Of a stretch of 55,109 nucleotides of DNA, positions 7,338-18,601 are shown in pieces. Source of the DNA: Caulobacter sp. (GTDB lineage Bacteria > Pseudomonadota > Alphaproteobacteria > Caulobacterales > Caulobacteraceae). The position numbers were made by a program, and so were the translations under genes. A model generated the notes under the pieces. It was not told the DNA's origin, searched no databases, and saw only the letters and a list, made by a program, of their open reading frames with translations. Numbering within the stretch: position 1 is the stretch's first letter; every line of letters begins with the position of its first letter. Location: positions 1 through 55,109 of the forward strand of contig JAGHZU010000026.1 in assembly GCA_017745235.1 (NCBI GenBank), in the 5' to 3' direction.

Positions 7338-7823
7338 ATGCCTAAAGAGGAAATTGTATCCGATGTTGCGCCCGGCGAATACAACGCTGTTGTGACTGGC
7401 GCTGACCTTATAGACGTAAAGCTCATAAGCTCTACATTTAATGTTGAGCCGGTCTTTTTCTCACAAGACAAGGGCAAGATGAACTTGTCCTTTGGGTGTG
7501 AAGTGGCGACCCAATTTTATCTTCGGGATGAGCGGAAAATTATCGGCACCTTTTTGATGGAAGCTGGTAGCAAAATTGGCCGAAAGTGGGTTTTGAGGGC
7601 GAAATCCACATATCTGGTGGTGTTCGATGTTGAAGGTGACCCTTCTGAAGAAGGTGCGCTATCTTATCTTCGTCGCATAGGGAAGTTTGTTTGCTACCCG
7701 TACTTCAGGGCTCATTTTGCGGAACTTTGTAGCGGCGCTGGCGCTGAAATGCCGCCGCTGCCAGTGATGCGCGGCAATGTCCCGCGAAAGATACCTGAAA
7801 TACTTGAGAAGGAATTGGACTAG
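7338..7823 (+). CDS. SecB-like chaperone of a toxin-antitoxin-chaperone operon
   Basis: This 161-residue protein has the SecB fold signature. A strand region SSTFNVEPVFFSQDKGKMNL (31-50) is followed by a second strand pair ending TYLVVFDVEG (91-100), an acidic turn DPSEEGAL, and the diagnostic YPYFR (120-124) and MPPLPV (138-143) motifs. These correspond to FPYAR and PPL in classical SecB and YPYIRE/PPL in the mycobacterial TAC chaperone. An unrelated housekeeping SecB would be expected elsewhere in the genome. Third in the operon, it probably protects the antitoxin during folding. Its composition is AT-rich like the two upstream genes. Family assignment is from motif comparison only. Confidence 0.78.
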   Translation: MPKEEIVSDVAPGEYNAVVTGADLIDVKLISSTFNVEPVFFSQDKGKMNLSFGCEVATQFYLRDERKIIGTFLMEAGSKIGRKWVLRAKSTYLVVFDVEGDPSEEGALSYLRRIGKFVCYPYFRAHFAELCSGAGAEMPPLPVMRGNVPRKIPEILEKELD

Positions 7824-7832
7824 CTAATCTTG

Positions 7833-7860
7833 GCCCGCCCTATTGGGCGGGCTTGTCTTT
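7833..7860 (+). terminator. Rho-independent terminator after the TAC operon
   Basis: GCCCGCCC (7833-7840), loop TATT and GGGCGGGC (7845-7852) form an 8-bp perfect GC stem. TTGTCTTT follows on the plus strand, 10 bases after the chaperone stop. It separates the TAC operon from convergent uvrB and could act on both strands. Confidence 0.85.
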
Positions 7861-7875
7861 CTGGCTCAGGCAACC

Positions 7876-10146
<2,271 letters not shown>

Positions 10147-10187
10147 GCACGGAACGTAGGTCCGCGAGGGCCCGAAGACCAGAGGGG

Positions 10188-10210
10188 CTGCTGACAGCGA
10201 ATGTCAGCAG
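10188..10210. promoter_or_regulatory. 9-bp perfect dyad between divergent uvrB and the DUF3857 gene
   Basis: CTGCTGACA (10188-10196) and TGTCAGCAG (10202-10210) are exact inverted copies around GCGAA. They lie 42 bases before the uvrB start and 84 bases before the divergent gene. The element may be an operator or a transcribed hairpin; nothing in the sequence decides. Confidence 0.4.
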
Positions 10211-10293
10211 GTTGGCGGCAGGTGGCGGCAAGCTCGGCCTGGGGTTGCGCGGGCGCGGCGGAACGCTAAGCTTGGCCGGATCTGGGGGATGTC

Positions 10294-13200
10294 ATGATTG
10301 TAAAAGCGTTGGCCGTGGCGGCCGTTGCGGCCACGGTGGGAGTCGGCGTCGCCGCGCCGGGCTCGGTCCGGGCGGCGAGCGTCGCCGCCAAGCCTGTGTC
10401 CAAGCCTGTTTCGGGGCCCGTCTCGAAGGAAGTCCGGACGGTGCTCTACGGCCCGCCGTCGGCCTGGGTGAAGCCCGCCGAAACGCCGCCCGCGCCCGAG
10501 GTCGAGCCCGGCACGCCGTTCAGCTGGCGGCTCCTGGACCAGCAGGCGCGGTTCACGCCGGACGGCGACGAAAGCTATACCGACCTGGCGTTCAAGATCC
10601 TCACCGAGGACGGACTGGCCGCCGGCTCGCTGACGCTGGACTGGGACCCGGCCTCGGAATCGGTCACCGTCCACCGCCTGGCCATCCTGCGCGACGGCCA
10701 GGAGATCGACGTCCTGAAGTCCGACAAGTTCGAGGTCCTGCGCCGCGAGACCAACCTGGAGTCGGCGATGCTCGACGGACGGCTGACGGCGGCGCTGCAG
10801 GTCAAGGGCCTGCGCGTCGGCGACACCCTGCTGTTCGCCACAACCCGCCGCTATCGCGATCCGATCCCGGGCTCGCGGGCCGAATGGCGCTCGTCGGTGG
10901 ATCACTCGGGCGTGGCGCCGCGCGTGCGCATCCGCGCCCTGTGGACCAAGGACCGGCCGATGCGCTGGCTCAAGGGTTCCGACCTGCCGGCCCCGACCCT
11001 GACCGAGACGGCCGAGGGCAGCGAACTGCTGCTGGACCTCAAGGACGTCAAGGCGCCCAACGCCCCGACCGGGGCGCCGATGCGCTACGCCTATATCGAC
11101 CAGCTGTCGTTGAGCGGGTTCGAGACCTGGCGCCAAGTCTCGGCCCTGATGGCGCCGCTGTACGCCAAGGCCGCGACGCTGGAGTCCGGTTCCCCTCTGG
11201 AGGCCGAAGTCGCTCGGATCAAGGCCGCCAGTCCCGATCCGGCCGTGCGCGCGGCCCTGGCCCTGAAGCTGGTCCAGTCGCAGGTGCGCTACGTCTTCGT
11301 CGGCCTGGACGGCGCCGGGCGCAAGCCGGCGGCGGCCGACGACACCTGGCGCCATCGCTTCGGCGACTGCAAGGGCAAGACGGCGCTGCTGCTGGCCCTG
11401 CTGGCGCGGCTGGACATACCGGCCGAGGCGGCCCTGGCCAATTCCAGCGGCCGCGGCGACGGCATCGACCAGCGCCTGCCGGGCCAGGACATGTTCGACC
11501 ACGTGCTTGTCCGCGCCACGATCGGCGGCAAGGTCTACTGGCTGGACGGCACGCGCTCGGGCGACGAGAACATCGCCAATATCGAGCCGCCGACCTTCCG
11601 CTGGGTCCTGCCGCTGCGCGCCGAGGGCGCGGAACTGGAAAAGATCCAGCGCGGCCCCGTGATCCTCCCGTATGGCGAGACCGTGATGAAGATCGACGCT
11701 TCGGCGGGCGCAGACGCTCCGGCCGAAGTGACGATCCAGGCGGTGCTGCGCGGCGACCAGGCCATCGAGTCCAACCGCCAGATCCTGGGCACCCCGCGTG
11801 ACGAGGTGGTCCGCTCCAGCCTGCGGGCCTGGAACGAGCAGCTCAGCTGGGTCGACTTCACCGACATCGACTGGAGCTACGACGCCGATGCGGCCCTGTT
11901 CGTCGCCAACCTGCGCGGCAAGGGCAAGATCCATTGGTGGCCGGTGCCTGGCGGCCTGCGCCAGTGGGACCTCGACGGCAGCGGCGTGACCTTCAGCAGC
12001 TACCAGCGCGACAGCGTCATGGACGCCTCCGCGCCCTACGCCGTGGTCTATCCGGCGTTCGGACGCTGGACGACGGCGGTGATCCTGCCCGACAGGGGCG
12101 AGGGCTTCCAGGCGCGCGGCAAGCCGCTGGACGAAGAGGTCGGGGGCATGAAGGTGCTGCGATCCTACGACCAGCGGCATGGCCGGGTCGTGGCCGTGCG
12201 CAGCCTGCGCGCCGTGTCGAACGAGATCTCGGCCGAGGCGGCCAAGGCCTCCACTCAGCGGGCTCGCGAAGGCGTGGGGGTGGTCGCCGTCCTGACGCTG
12301 GATAAAGAATCCAAGGACGCGCCCAAGGCGCTGCCGCAGATTCCGGACCCGGGGCCGCTTTCGGCGGGCTACGAGGCGTGGAGCGCCGATCGCGAGGACG
12401 AGGCGCTGCGCCTTTTCCAGAAGGCGCGCGACGCCCAACCCGAAAACGACAAGGCGTGGCTGGCGATGGTCAACCTGCTGACCAGCCGCAAGGACTACGC
12501 CGGCGCCTTGAAGTTGTGCGATCAGGCGGCGCGCAAGAGCTCGGTCGGGGCGGACGGCTGGCGGTCCCGCCGCGCCGAAGTGCTGATCGCCGCCGGCCGC
12601 GTCGACGAGGCCGTGGCCGAACTCGAGAAGGGTCTGGCCGCCAAGCCTGACGACAAGGACCTGCTTCTGGTCCTGGCCCGCGCCCATGCCAGGCAAGACA
12701 AGCCCGACCTGGCCCGCAAGGACCTGGACCGCGCCGTCGCCGCCGCCCCGACCGACCCCGCCGTCCAGCGGGCGCGGGCCTGGAACGCGTTACAGGCCAA
12801 GGAGTATGACGACGCCATCACGCGCTATGAAGCTATGGCGGCTCAGGATCCGGACGACCAATACCGGCTGATGAACCTGTCGAACGCCTATGACCAGGCC
12901 AAGCGGCCGAAGGAAGCGCTGCGCCTGGCCGACGAGGCGCTGCGTATCGATCCCTTCGACACCGGCGCCCTGAGCTGGCGCGCCGAACTCCACAACCGTC
13001 AGGGACATTACGACCTGGCGCTGGCGGACGCCGATTCCATCGTGGCCCTTTGGCCGGAGGCGGCGATGTCGTGGAACACACGCTGCTGGACGCGCGTCAC
13101 GGCGGGCAAGGACCTGGACAAGGCTCTGGCCGATTGCGACGCCGGATTGAAGCTCAGGCCGCGCAGCGCCGCCATCCTCGACAGCCGGGGCCTGGTTCAG

Positions 13201-13410
13201 TTGCGCCGGGGCGAGTTGAGGGCGGCGATGGCCGATTACGACGCCGCCCTGGCCCTGGAGCCCAGGCAGGCCGCATCGCTGTACGGGCGAGGCCTGACCA
13301 AGGAGAAGCTGGGCGACCAGACCGGCGGTCGCGCCGACCTGGCCGCGGCGAGCGCCATCGATCGCGATATCGCCCAGCGCTTTGCGGGTTACGGCCTCAA
13401 GGCCGAATAG
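10294..13410 (+). CDS. Secreted DUF3857/transglutaminase-like protein with TPR repeats
   Basis: This 1038-residue exported protein begins with a signal peptide (MIVKALAVAAVAATVG to about residue 28). A DUF3857 domain follows (about 60-240). Next is a transglutaminase-like core whose triad residues can be placed: Cys359 in FGDCKGK, His403 in FDHVLV and Asp418 in YWLDGT. From about residue 690 to the end come tandem tetratricopeptide repeats of 34 residues, for example AWLAMVNLLTSRKDYAGALK and LAKPDDKDLLLVLARAHARQ-like units. DUF3857-transglutaminase proteins are widespread in bacteria with no proven substrate. The intact triad suggests a peptidase or amidase activity in the periplasm. The TPRs suggest a partner protein. 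Confidence 0.85.
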   Translation: MIVKALAVAAVAATVGVGVAAPGSVRAASVAAKPVSKPVSGPVSKEVRTVLYGPPSAWVKPAETPPAPEVEPGTPFSWRLLDQQARFTPDGDESYTDLAFKILTEDGLAAGSLTLDWDPASESVTVHRLAILRDGQEIDVLKSDKFEVLRRETNLESAMLDGRLTAALQVKGLRVGDTLLFATTRRYRDPIPGSRAEWRSSVDHSGVAPRVRIRALWTKDRPMRWLKGSDLPAPTLTETAEGSELLLDLKDVKAPNAPTGAPMRYAYIDQLSLSGFETWRQVSALMAPLYAKAATLESGSPLEAEVARIKAASPDPAVRAALALKLVQSQVRYVFVGLDGAGRKPAAADDTWRHRFGDCKGKTALLLALLARLDIPAEAALANSSGRGDGIDQRLPGQDMFDHVLVRATIGGKVYWLDGTRSGDENIANIEPPTFRWVLPLRAEGAELEKIQRGPVILPYGETVMKIDASAGADAPAEVTIQAVLRGDQAIESNRQILGTPRDEVVRSSLRAWNEQLSWVDFTDIDWSYDADAALFVANLRGKGKIHWWPVPGGLRQWDLDGSGVTFSSYQRDSVMDASAPYAVVYPAFGRWTTAVILPDRGEGFQARGKPLDEEVGGMKVLRSYDQRHGRVVAVRSLRAVSNEISAEAAKASTQRAREGVGVVAVLTLDKESKDAPKALPQIPDPGPLSAGYEAWSADREDEALRLFQKARDAQPENDKAWLAMVNLLTSRKDYAGALKLCDQAARKSSVGADGWRSRRAEVLIAAGRVDEAVAELEKGLAAKPDDKDLLLVLARAHARQDKPDLARKDLDRAVAAAPTDPAVQRARAWNALQAKEYDDAITRYEAMAAQDPDDQYRLMNLSNAYDQAKRPKEALRLADEALRIDPFDTGALSWRAELHNRQGHYDLALADADSIVALWPEAAMSWNTRCWTRVTAGKDLDKALADCDAGLKLRPRSAAILDSRGLVQLRRGELRAAMADYDAALALEPRQAASLYGRGLTKEKLGDQTGGRADLAAASAIDRDIAQRFAGYGLKAE

Positions 13411-14073
13411 TCAGGGAACCCGCCGGGCCGACTTGATCGGCACCGGCGGGTCCAGGATCTGGCCCTTCATGACCGGGTTGATCGCCTTGCCCGGCGTGGG
13501 CAGGGCCAGGATCTTCTTGACCACGTCCATGCCCTCGACCACGCGACCGAAGGCGGCGAAGCCCAGGTTGTCGCCCGGCGCGGCTGGGTCGGCGTCGAGA
13601 TAAGGCGCGTCGCCCACGCAGATGAAGAAGTCCGAGGTGGCGGTGCCGGGCGCGGTGCGGGCGATCGAGACCGTTCCGTCCACATGCTTCAGGCCGGTCT
13701 TGGTGGTGGGCTCGTGGGCGATCGGGGGCAGGGCGCCGATGCCCTGCAGGCCGCCCTGGATCAGGCCGTACTCGACGGCGCTGGGCGCGCGCGAGGCCCG
13801 GAAGAAGGTGGCCTTGTCATAGAGCTTGCGGTCGACATAGCGCAGGAAGTTGGCCGTGGTGATCGGCGCCTGGGCCGTGGCCAGCTCTATGACGATCCGC
13901 CCCTCGCCCGTCTCCAGCGCCACGCGCACCGGCGGCGGACCGGCCGGAGCGGGCGCCGGCGCCGGCGCGGTCTGGACGGGCGCCTCGGGCGTGCTCTGGG
14001 CGGCGGCCGGGAAGGCGGCCAGCATGCCGGCCAGGGCCAGGAACTCGCGGCGGACGAAGGGGCGTTGCGTCAT
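13411..14073 (-). CDS. Cyclophilin-type peptidylprolyl isomerase, exported
   Basis: This 220-residue peptidyl-prolyl cis-trans isomerase belongs to the cyclophilin class. The N-terminus (RREFLALAGMLAAFPAAAQ) looks like a Tat or Sec signal peptide with a twin-arginine pair. A Pro/Ala-rich linker (about residues 27-48) precedes the cyclophilin domain. Recognisable segments are APITTANFLRYVDRKLYDKA, an FFRASRAP stretch at the active-site Arg, LIQGGLQG, and a DFFICVGDAPYLD plus NLGFAAFGRVVEGMDVVKKI C-terminal half. It should act on proline bonds of periplasmic proteins. The gene converges on the TPR protein with no spacer after its stop. Confidence 0.92.
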   Translation of the reverse strand: MTQRPFVRREFLALAGMLAAFPAAAQSTPEAPVQTAPAPAPAPAGPPPVRVALETGEGRIVIELATAQAPITTANFLRYVDRKLYDKATFFRASRAPSAVEYGLIQGGLQGIGALPPIAHEPTTKTGLKHVDGTVSIARTAPGTATSDFFICVGDAPYLDADPAAPGDNLGFAAFGRVVEGMDVVKKILALPTPGKAINPVMKGQILDPPVPIKSARRVP

Positions 14074-14203
14074 GCTCCCGAGTCTAGCCGCGCCGGTGGG
14101 CGGCGGCTAGGGCGACGCCAGGCGCCCGTCGCCGATTCTGGTGTCGCGTCACCTCGCAAGTCCGCGGATCCTTCGGGGAAGTCCGGTCGTGGGTCGGAGG
14201 GAC

Positions 14204-14413
14204 CTATCCCGCCTCCGCCCAACGTTCGGCCACCAGGCGGGCCACCAGGCGCGCCGTGCTTTCCGCGATCTGGCGTTCCTGCCGGCGCTCGCCGTCACGT
14301 TGAGCCTGCAGGTCCTGCTGGTCCGGAGTCCAGCGCTCGCGGCCCGACCAACGCGTCAGGTCCAGGTCCAATGTTCCGAAGTGTTCCACGCCTTCGCATA
14401 GATAGTGTCGCAT
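14204..14413 (-). CDS. Small hypothetical protein with a structured leader
   Basis: This 69-residue hydrophilic protein begins MRHYLCEGVEHFGTLDLD and ends in a long Arg/Glu/Gln/Ala helix (QDLQAQRDGERRQERQIAES). No family is recognised. The start complementary to 14411-14413 is chosen because GGGAGG stands 7 nt upstream, a strong Shine-Dalgarno site; the in-phase ATG at 14464 has none. That ribosome site is masked in a predicted hairpin formed by the leader, which argues for a genuine, regulated gene. Confidence 0.6.
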   Translation of the reverse strand: MRHYLCEGVEHFGTLDLDLTRWSGRERWTPDQQDLQAQRDGERRQERQIAESTARLVARLVAERWAEAG

Positions 14414-14458
14414 GATCAGCCTCCCGAGCCCAGGTCGATCCTGGGTTGTCCCGGGAGG
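14414..14458 (-). promoter_or_regulatory. Leader hairpin that masks the ribosome-binding site
   Basis: On the minus-strand RNA the Shine-Dalgarno segment CGGGAGG (plus coordinates 14420-14426) pairs exactly with CCTCCCG upstream (14452-14458). An inner stem CCCAGG/CCTGGG (14429-14434 with 14440-14445) closes the loop. The geometry fits translational control by RNA structure, but no known riboswitch class is recognised. Confidence 0.5.
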
Positions 14459-14652
14459 ACTCACTATGCGCCGTGCGCCAAAAGCGAATGCAGGTGACCT
14501 ATGGTCAAGCTTGTTAAGGTCGAATAACGCCGGTTCTTGAAAATCTGTACTGTCACACGCCTCACATGAGTTTCAACTGATTTCGAACAGCAGGCGCGGA
14601 TCAGGGTTTTCCTCTATTTACAGCCCGCGAGCGCTCGGCCAACGCTCAACCC

Positions 14653-15672
14653 ATGGACGGGACATCGGAAGGGTTGGCGTCGCCTGAGGGCGGCGGCGTG
14701 GTGGCGAGTTTCACCAGCCAGGCCATCGGCGGGGTCGAGGATCTCCGCCAGAAAGTGCATGGCGCGGACGTCAGCGTGACGCAGTTGACGGCCGACCCGT
14801 GCCGGGGATCGCTGTTCCACACGGTCTTTGACGACATGGCCATCACTCGGGGCCATTTCACCGGCGACCTGCGGATCCGCGGGGTGATGGCGCACGACGC
14901 GGTGACCCTCGGCCTGATCCTGGAGCAGACCCAGGGCTTGAGTGAATGGGGCCATGAGACGCGGGCGGGCGACCTGCTGGTCTTCCCGCCCGGCAACGAG
15001 CAGGAGGCCCGCTACAAGGGCTCCACGCGCTACGCCGCCCTCAAGATCCCCATGGACCTGCTGCTGCGCCGGGCCGAGGCCTATGGCCGGTTGGGCGAGG
15101 AGGCCTTGTGGCGGTCGGGCATGCGACTGTCGCCGCCCGGCTCGGCCATGCTGCGCCGCGACGTCGCCGGCTGCCTGTCGGTGCTGGCCAAGCTGGGGCC
15201 GGAACTGTCGGCGCGAGCCGTCCTGGCCGCCCGCGACGACCTGGTCGAGCGCTGTCTGAGCGCCGCGGCGTCATCGTTCGACCTCGACCAGGGGCCGCAG
15301 CCCTGGATCAACAGCGCGCGCATCCTTCGCCAGGTCGAGGACTACCTGGACGGCCAGCGCAATCGCCAGGTCAACGTGCTGGACATCTGCGAGGCCCTGG
15401 CCCTGTCGCGCCGCACCCTGCACCGGGCGTTCCACGACGTGCTGGACATGGGCCCCAAGACCTATCTGCGACTGAGGTCGCTGTCGGCGGCCCGGAAGGC
15501 CCTGACCGACGGTCGCCGCCTGGGCGCCTCGGTCACGCAGGTGGCGCTGGATCACGGCTTCTGGGAACTGGGCCGCTTTTCGGTGACCTATCGCCAGATG
15601 TTCGGCGAAAGCCCCTCCCAGACCCTGCGGGGTCACCGGCTGACCGAGGCGCGATCGTTCGCGGCGGAATAG
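14653..15672 (+). CDS. AraC family transcriptional regulator
   Basis: This is a 339-residue DNA-binding regulator. The C-terminal about 100 residues hold the double helix-turn-helix of AraC/XylS proteins. The first HTH is around VNVLDICEALALSRRTLHRA (near 240-260). The second runs through VTQVALDHGFWELGRFSVTY and ends in the family motif RQMFGESPSQTLR. The N-terminal about 200 residues contain a cupin-like AGDLLVFPPGNEQEARYKGS segment, probably the ligand-sensing or dimerisation part. It faces the end of the decarboxylase operon, so a regulatory link is possible but not shown. The ATG at 14653 was chosen. The 239-base intergenic space upstream is comparatively AT-rich near 14510-14560, probably the promoter. 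Confidence 0.9.
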   Translation: MDGTSEGLASPEGGGVVASFTSQAIGGVEDLRQKVHGADVSVTQLTADPCRGSLFHTVFDDMAITRGHFTGDLRIRGVMAHDAVTLGLILEQTQGLSEWGHETRAGDLLVFPPGNEQEARYKGSTRYAALKIPMDLLLRRAEAYGRLGEEALWRSGMRLSPPGSAMLRRDVAGCLSVLAKLGPELSARAVLAARDDLVERCLSAAASSFDLDQGPQPWINSARILRQVEDYLDGQRNRQVNVLDICEALALSRRTLHRAFHDVLDMGPKTYLRLRSLSAARKALTDGRRLGASVTQVALDHGFWELGRFSVTYRQMFGESPSQTLRGHRLTEARSFAAE

Positions 15673-15702
15673 GATGGAACGCGGCGATGAAGCGGCCGCG
15701 TT

Positions 15703-17049
15703 TCAGAACCGCTTGTTGACGTAGAACATCGCGTACAGCCAGTCCTTGTCGCCTCCGGTCTCCTGCCGGGCGCCGTTGCGGGGGCGGGCCACGGCCAGGA
15801 CGGCGCTGAAGGTGGTGTCGGCGCGCCATTCGTAGTCGGCGATCAGGTTGAACTCGCGGGCGAACTCCCGGCTGGTCGTGCCCGCCGTCAGGTGGTCGAG
15901 GCTTGTCAGGTAGTGCAGGGCCGTCAGGGTCAGCTTCTTGCTGGGCTGGGCCGCGAGGCTGACGGTGTGGGCCTTGAGGTTGCTGTTGGACAGCACGTAC
16001 TCGCCCACGATCTCGCCCCGGTACCAGGTGCCCCAGCTGGACAGGCCCAGGGCAAGGGGATCGTAGGCCTCGTCGCGATCGGTGGCGACGTCGTCGCCCT
16101 TGTAGATCGACTGTCGGTACGAGACGACCGGCTTCCAGGGCGTGGTCTCGAACGCCCAGCCGATCTCGCCATAGGCCGCGTCGCTCTTCAGGGTGCGGCC
16201 GTTGTGCTGGTGCACGTACTCGCCGGCCAGTCGCAGGCCGCCCAGGTGAGGCAGGTCGTGCAGGCTGGCCCGGACGTCGTAGATGTTCATGTCGTCCCGC
16301 GTGGGGATGTCGCTGTCCAGGATCTGGTAATAGCCCGCGCCCAACTGGCCCCAGGGGCGGTCGTAGGCCAGGTCCAGGCCGGCAAGCCGCGTGTGGCTGG
16401 ACGGTTTGTCGTCCAGCTTCAGGGCCACGAGGTTCAGGGTGTAGTCGCGGTGGCGGAACGTGGCCTGGGCCGCGTAGCGGGCGTTCTGGCGCGGTCCGAT
16501 CCAGGCCGCCGCCCGCGAGCCGCCGTTGCCCGACTCGGCCCAGAAGAGGAACCCTGTGCCGATCGCATAGCGCAGGCGGCCCGCCTGGAGGGTCACGGCC
16601 GGATCGTCCGACCCTCCGCCCGCCTTGGCCGACGAGCGCCAGCCGATGAAGGCGTCCTCGAAATCGACGTCGGTGACCGAACTGTCCTCGACATTGCTGC
16701 CGCCCGCGTCGACGCCCTTGGACAAGGCGCCGATCACGCTGAGCGAGCCGAACAGCTCGCCCCCGCCTGGCAGGCGACGCGTCCAGCCGAGGGTGGGCTC
16801 GACCGCGGCTTCGAACCAGGTTCCGGACTTGCGGCCGAGATTGGCCTGCGACTCGCCGAACCATGAGTTCTTCTGCACGAACAAGGCCGCCTGGGTGTTC
16901 ATCGACGGATCCAGCTCGAACCCGGCGACCTGGACGGTCTTGTCCTCGGCCCTGGCCCCGCCGCCGATGAGCGGGACCGCGGACAGAACGACGGCGAGAA
17001 ACGCGTGGACGAGGGGGAGGTGCGCCTCGTGCTTCCCGCCGCCGCTCAC
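15703..17049 (-). CDS. Outer-membrane beta-barrel protein, alginate-export-like
   Basis: This 448-residue exported protein has a signal peptide (LPLVHAFLAVVLSAVPLIGG region to about residue 34). Some 16-18 alternating amphipathic strands follow, and the C-terminal residue is Phe (YAMFYVNKRF), the usual outer-membrane barrel sorting signal. The content resembles the alginate export/porin (PF13372-like) group, but the family call is tentative. It starts with GTG at 17049 behind GGAGG and overlaps the antiporter stop by 4 nt (GTGA). It is therefore the third gene of the decarboxylase-antiporter operon. By context it may let the amino acid or the amine cross the outer membrane. Confidence 0.8.
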   Translation of the reverse strand: MSGGGKHEAHLPLVHAFLAVVLSAVPLIGGGARAEDKTVQVAGFELDPSMNTQAALFVQKNSWFGESQANLGRKSGTWFEAAVEPTLGWTRRLPGGGELFGSLSVIGALSKGVDAGGSNVEDSSVTDVDFEDAFIGWRSSAKAGGGSDDPAVTLQAGRLRYAIGTGFLFWAESGNGGSRAAAWIGPRQNARYAAQATFRHRDYTLNLVALKLDDKPSSHTRLAGLDLAYDRPWGQLGAGYYQILDSDIPTRDDMNIYDVRASLHDLPHLGGLRLAGEYVHQHNGRTLKSDAAYGEIGWAFETTPWKPVVSYRQSIYKGDDVATDRDEAYDPLALGLSSWGTWYRGEIVGEYVLSNSNLKAHTVSLAAQPSKKLTLTALHYLTSLDHLTAGTTSREFAREFNLIADYEWRADTTFSAVLAVARPRNGARQETGGDKDWLYAMFYVNKRF

Positions 17050-18587
17050 TTGACCTCCTGCTTCAGAGGAAGGCCGCTCTCCACGGCCTCGGCGCCCGGC
17101 TGGGGGGATCGGGTGCGCAGGTCAAGGTCGGTGCGCCGCCCCACGGACAGCCAGAACATGGCGACCAGGGCGACGATGGTGACGGTCAGGGCCAGCCAGC
17201 GCACCCAGACCGGCGACCGGCCGCCGGGGTGCAGGTGCTTTTCCTCCATGTCCCGCTTGCGGGTCAGGGTGGCCGAGTAGAAGACCATGGTGGCGATCAC
17301 CAGGATCAGGGCCCAGCGGGTCTGGTTGCCGTCGGAGCCGATCAGGGCGGTCATGCAGTAGACGGCCGCCACCAGCCCCACCCCTACGAAGAAGGTGTAC
17401 TGGCCGTGGGGCATCTTGCCGTAGCCCAGCGGCTTGATGGCGATCGAGGAGTAGATGTAGGGCAGCAGGGTCATGATCACCGCGATCGAGGCGATCTTGC
17501 CGAACTGGGCGCCGGCCGTCGGCGACATGGTGGCCAGCACCTGCACGGTCATGATGGCGGCCACGATGGCCAGGCCCGCGGCCGGCACGCCGTTGCGGTT
17601 GATGCGCGAGAACACACCGGGGAACAGGCCGTCGTCGGCCGCCGCCTTCGCCGTCTGGCCCACCAGCAGCGTCCAGCCGGCCAGTGAGCCCAGGCAGCCG
17701 ATGGCCGCGCACAGCGCCACCCCGTTGGCGGCCCAGGGGCCCAGGGCGATGCGGGCGGCGTCGGCGAACGGGGCCGACGAGGCCAGGAGTTCCTTGTTGG
17801 GGATCATGCCCATGATGACGGTCGAGCTCAGCACATAGGCCACGGCCGCCAGCACCACGCCGCCCACCGTGGCGATGGGCACGTTGCGGCGGGGATTCTC
17901 GACCACGCCGGCGCTGACCGAGGCGCTCTCTACCCCGATGAAGGCCCACAGGGTGAAGTTCAGCGTGGCCATCACGGCGCTGGCTTCGCTCTTGCCGGAC
18001 ACGTTCCAGCCGGCGGCGAAGACCTGGGGACTGAAATAGAACCAGCCCAGCAAGGCCATGCCGAAGATCGGAACCAGGGCGAAGATCGTCGTCACCGACT
18101 GCAGCCGGCCCACCAGCTTGGGTCCGAGCATGTTGGCGTAGGCGAACAGCCAGATCAGGCTGATCTGGCCCATGGCCGCGATCAGCGGGTTCCGCAGCGC
18201 CGGGAAGAAGTGCGAGAGGTAGCCCAGGCCCGCCACCGCCAGGCCCACGTTGCCGACCACGTTGGCCAGCCAGTAGACGAGGTTGGTCTGGTAGCCCATG
18301 TAGTCGCCGAACGCCTTCTTGGTGTAGGCGTAAGGACCGCCGGCGGCCGGATCCAGCGCCGCCAGCTTGGCGAACACCAAGGCCAGGGACACGGCCCCGA
18401 CCACCGTCACCAGCCAGCCGATGACGGCGATGCCGCCGAAGGCCGCCAGGTTGGCGGGCAGCATGAAGACGCCCGAACCCATCATGTTGCCGGCCACCAT
18501 CAAGGTGGCGGGGACCAAGCCGATCTTGCCGCCCTTTCCGGACGAGCCGGACGAGGCGGGAGCGGCGGTTGCAGCGGCGTCGGCCAT
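17046..18587 (-). CDS. AdiC-like basic amino acid/amine antiporter (APC family)
   Basis: This 513-residue inner-membrane antiporter has 12 predicted helices. It shares long stretches with E. coli AdiC: GNMMGSGVFMLPANLA at 33-48 (substrate-binding GSG), LVYWLANVVGNVGLAVAG, WNVSG, WAFIGVESASVSAGVVENPR, STVIMGMIPN and GQTAKAAADDGLFP. AdiC exchanges external arginine for internal agmatine. PotE has a different second-helix sequence, so the arginine/agmatine exchanger is the better match. It lies 14 bases downstream of a matching decarboxylase gene. The N-terminal about 20 residues are Ala/Ser/Gly-rich and extra to AdiC; the C-terminal tail past residue 480 is also longer. Confidence 0.9.
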   Translation of the reverse strand: MADAAATAAPASSGSSGKGGKIGLVPATLMVAGNMMGSGVFMLPANLAAFGGIAVIGWLVTVVGAVSLALVFAKLAALDPAAGGPYAYTKKAFGDYMGYQTNLVYWLANVVGNVGLAVAGLGYLSHFFPALRNPLIAAMGQISLIWLFAYANMLGPKLVGRLQSVTTIFALVPIFGMALLGWFYFSPQVFAAGWNVSGKSEASAVMATLNFTLWAFIGVESASVSAGVVENPRRNVPIATVGGVVLAAVAYVLSSTVIMGMIPNKELLASSAPFADAARIALGPWAANGVALCAAIGCLGSLAGWTLLVGQTAKAAADDGLFPGVFSRINRNGVPAAGLAIVAAIMTVQVLATMSPTAGAQFGKIASIAVIMTLLPYIYSSIAIKPLGYGKMPHGQYTFFVGVGLVAAVYCMTALIGSDGNQTRWALILVIATMVFYSATLTRKRDMEEKHLHPGGRSPVWVRWLALTVTIVALVAMFWLSVGRRTDLDLRTRSPQPGAEAVESGLPLKQEVK

Positions 18588-18601
18588 CGGCGGTTCTCCC
18601 C

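Noticed and set aside
14513..14530. TTAA-N7-TAAC near the AraC gene as a CtrA site
   Set aside because: The second half-site does not match TTAA at the right spacing.
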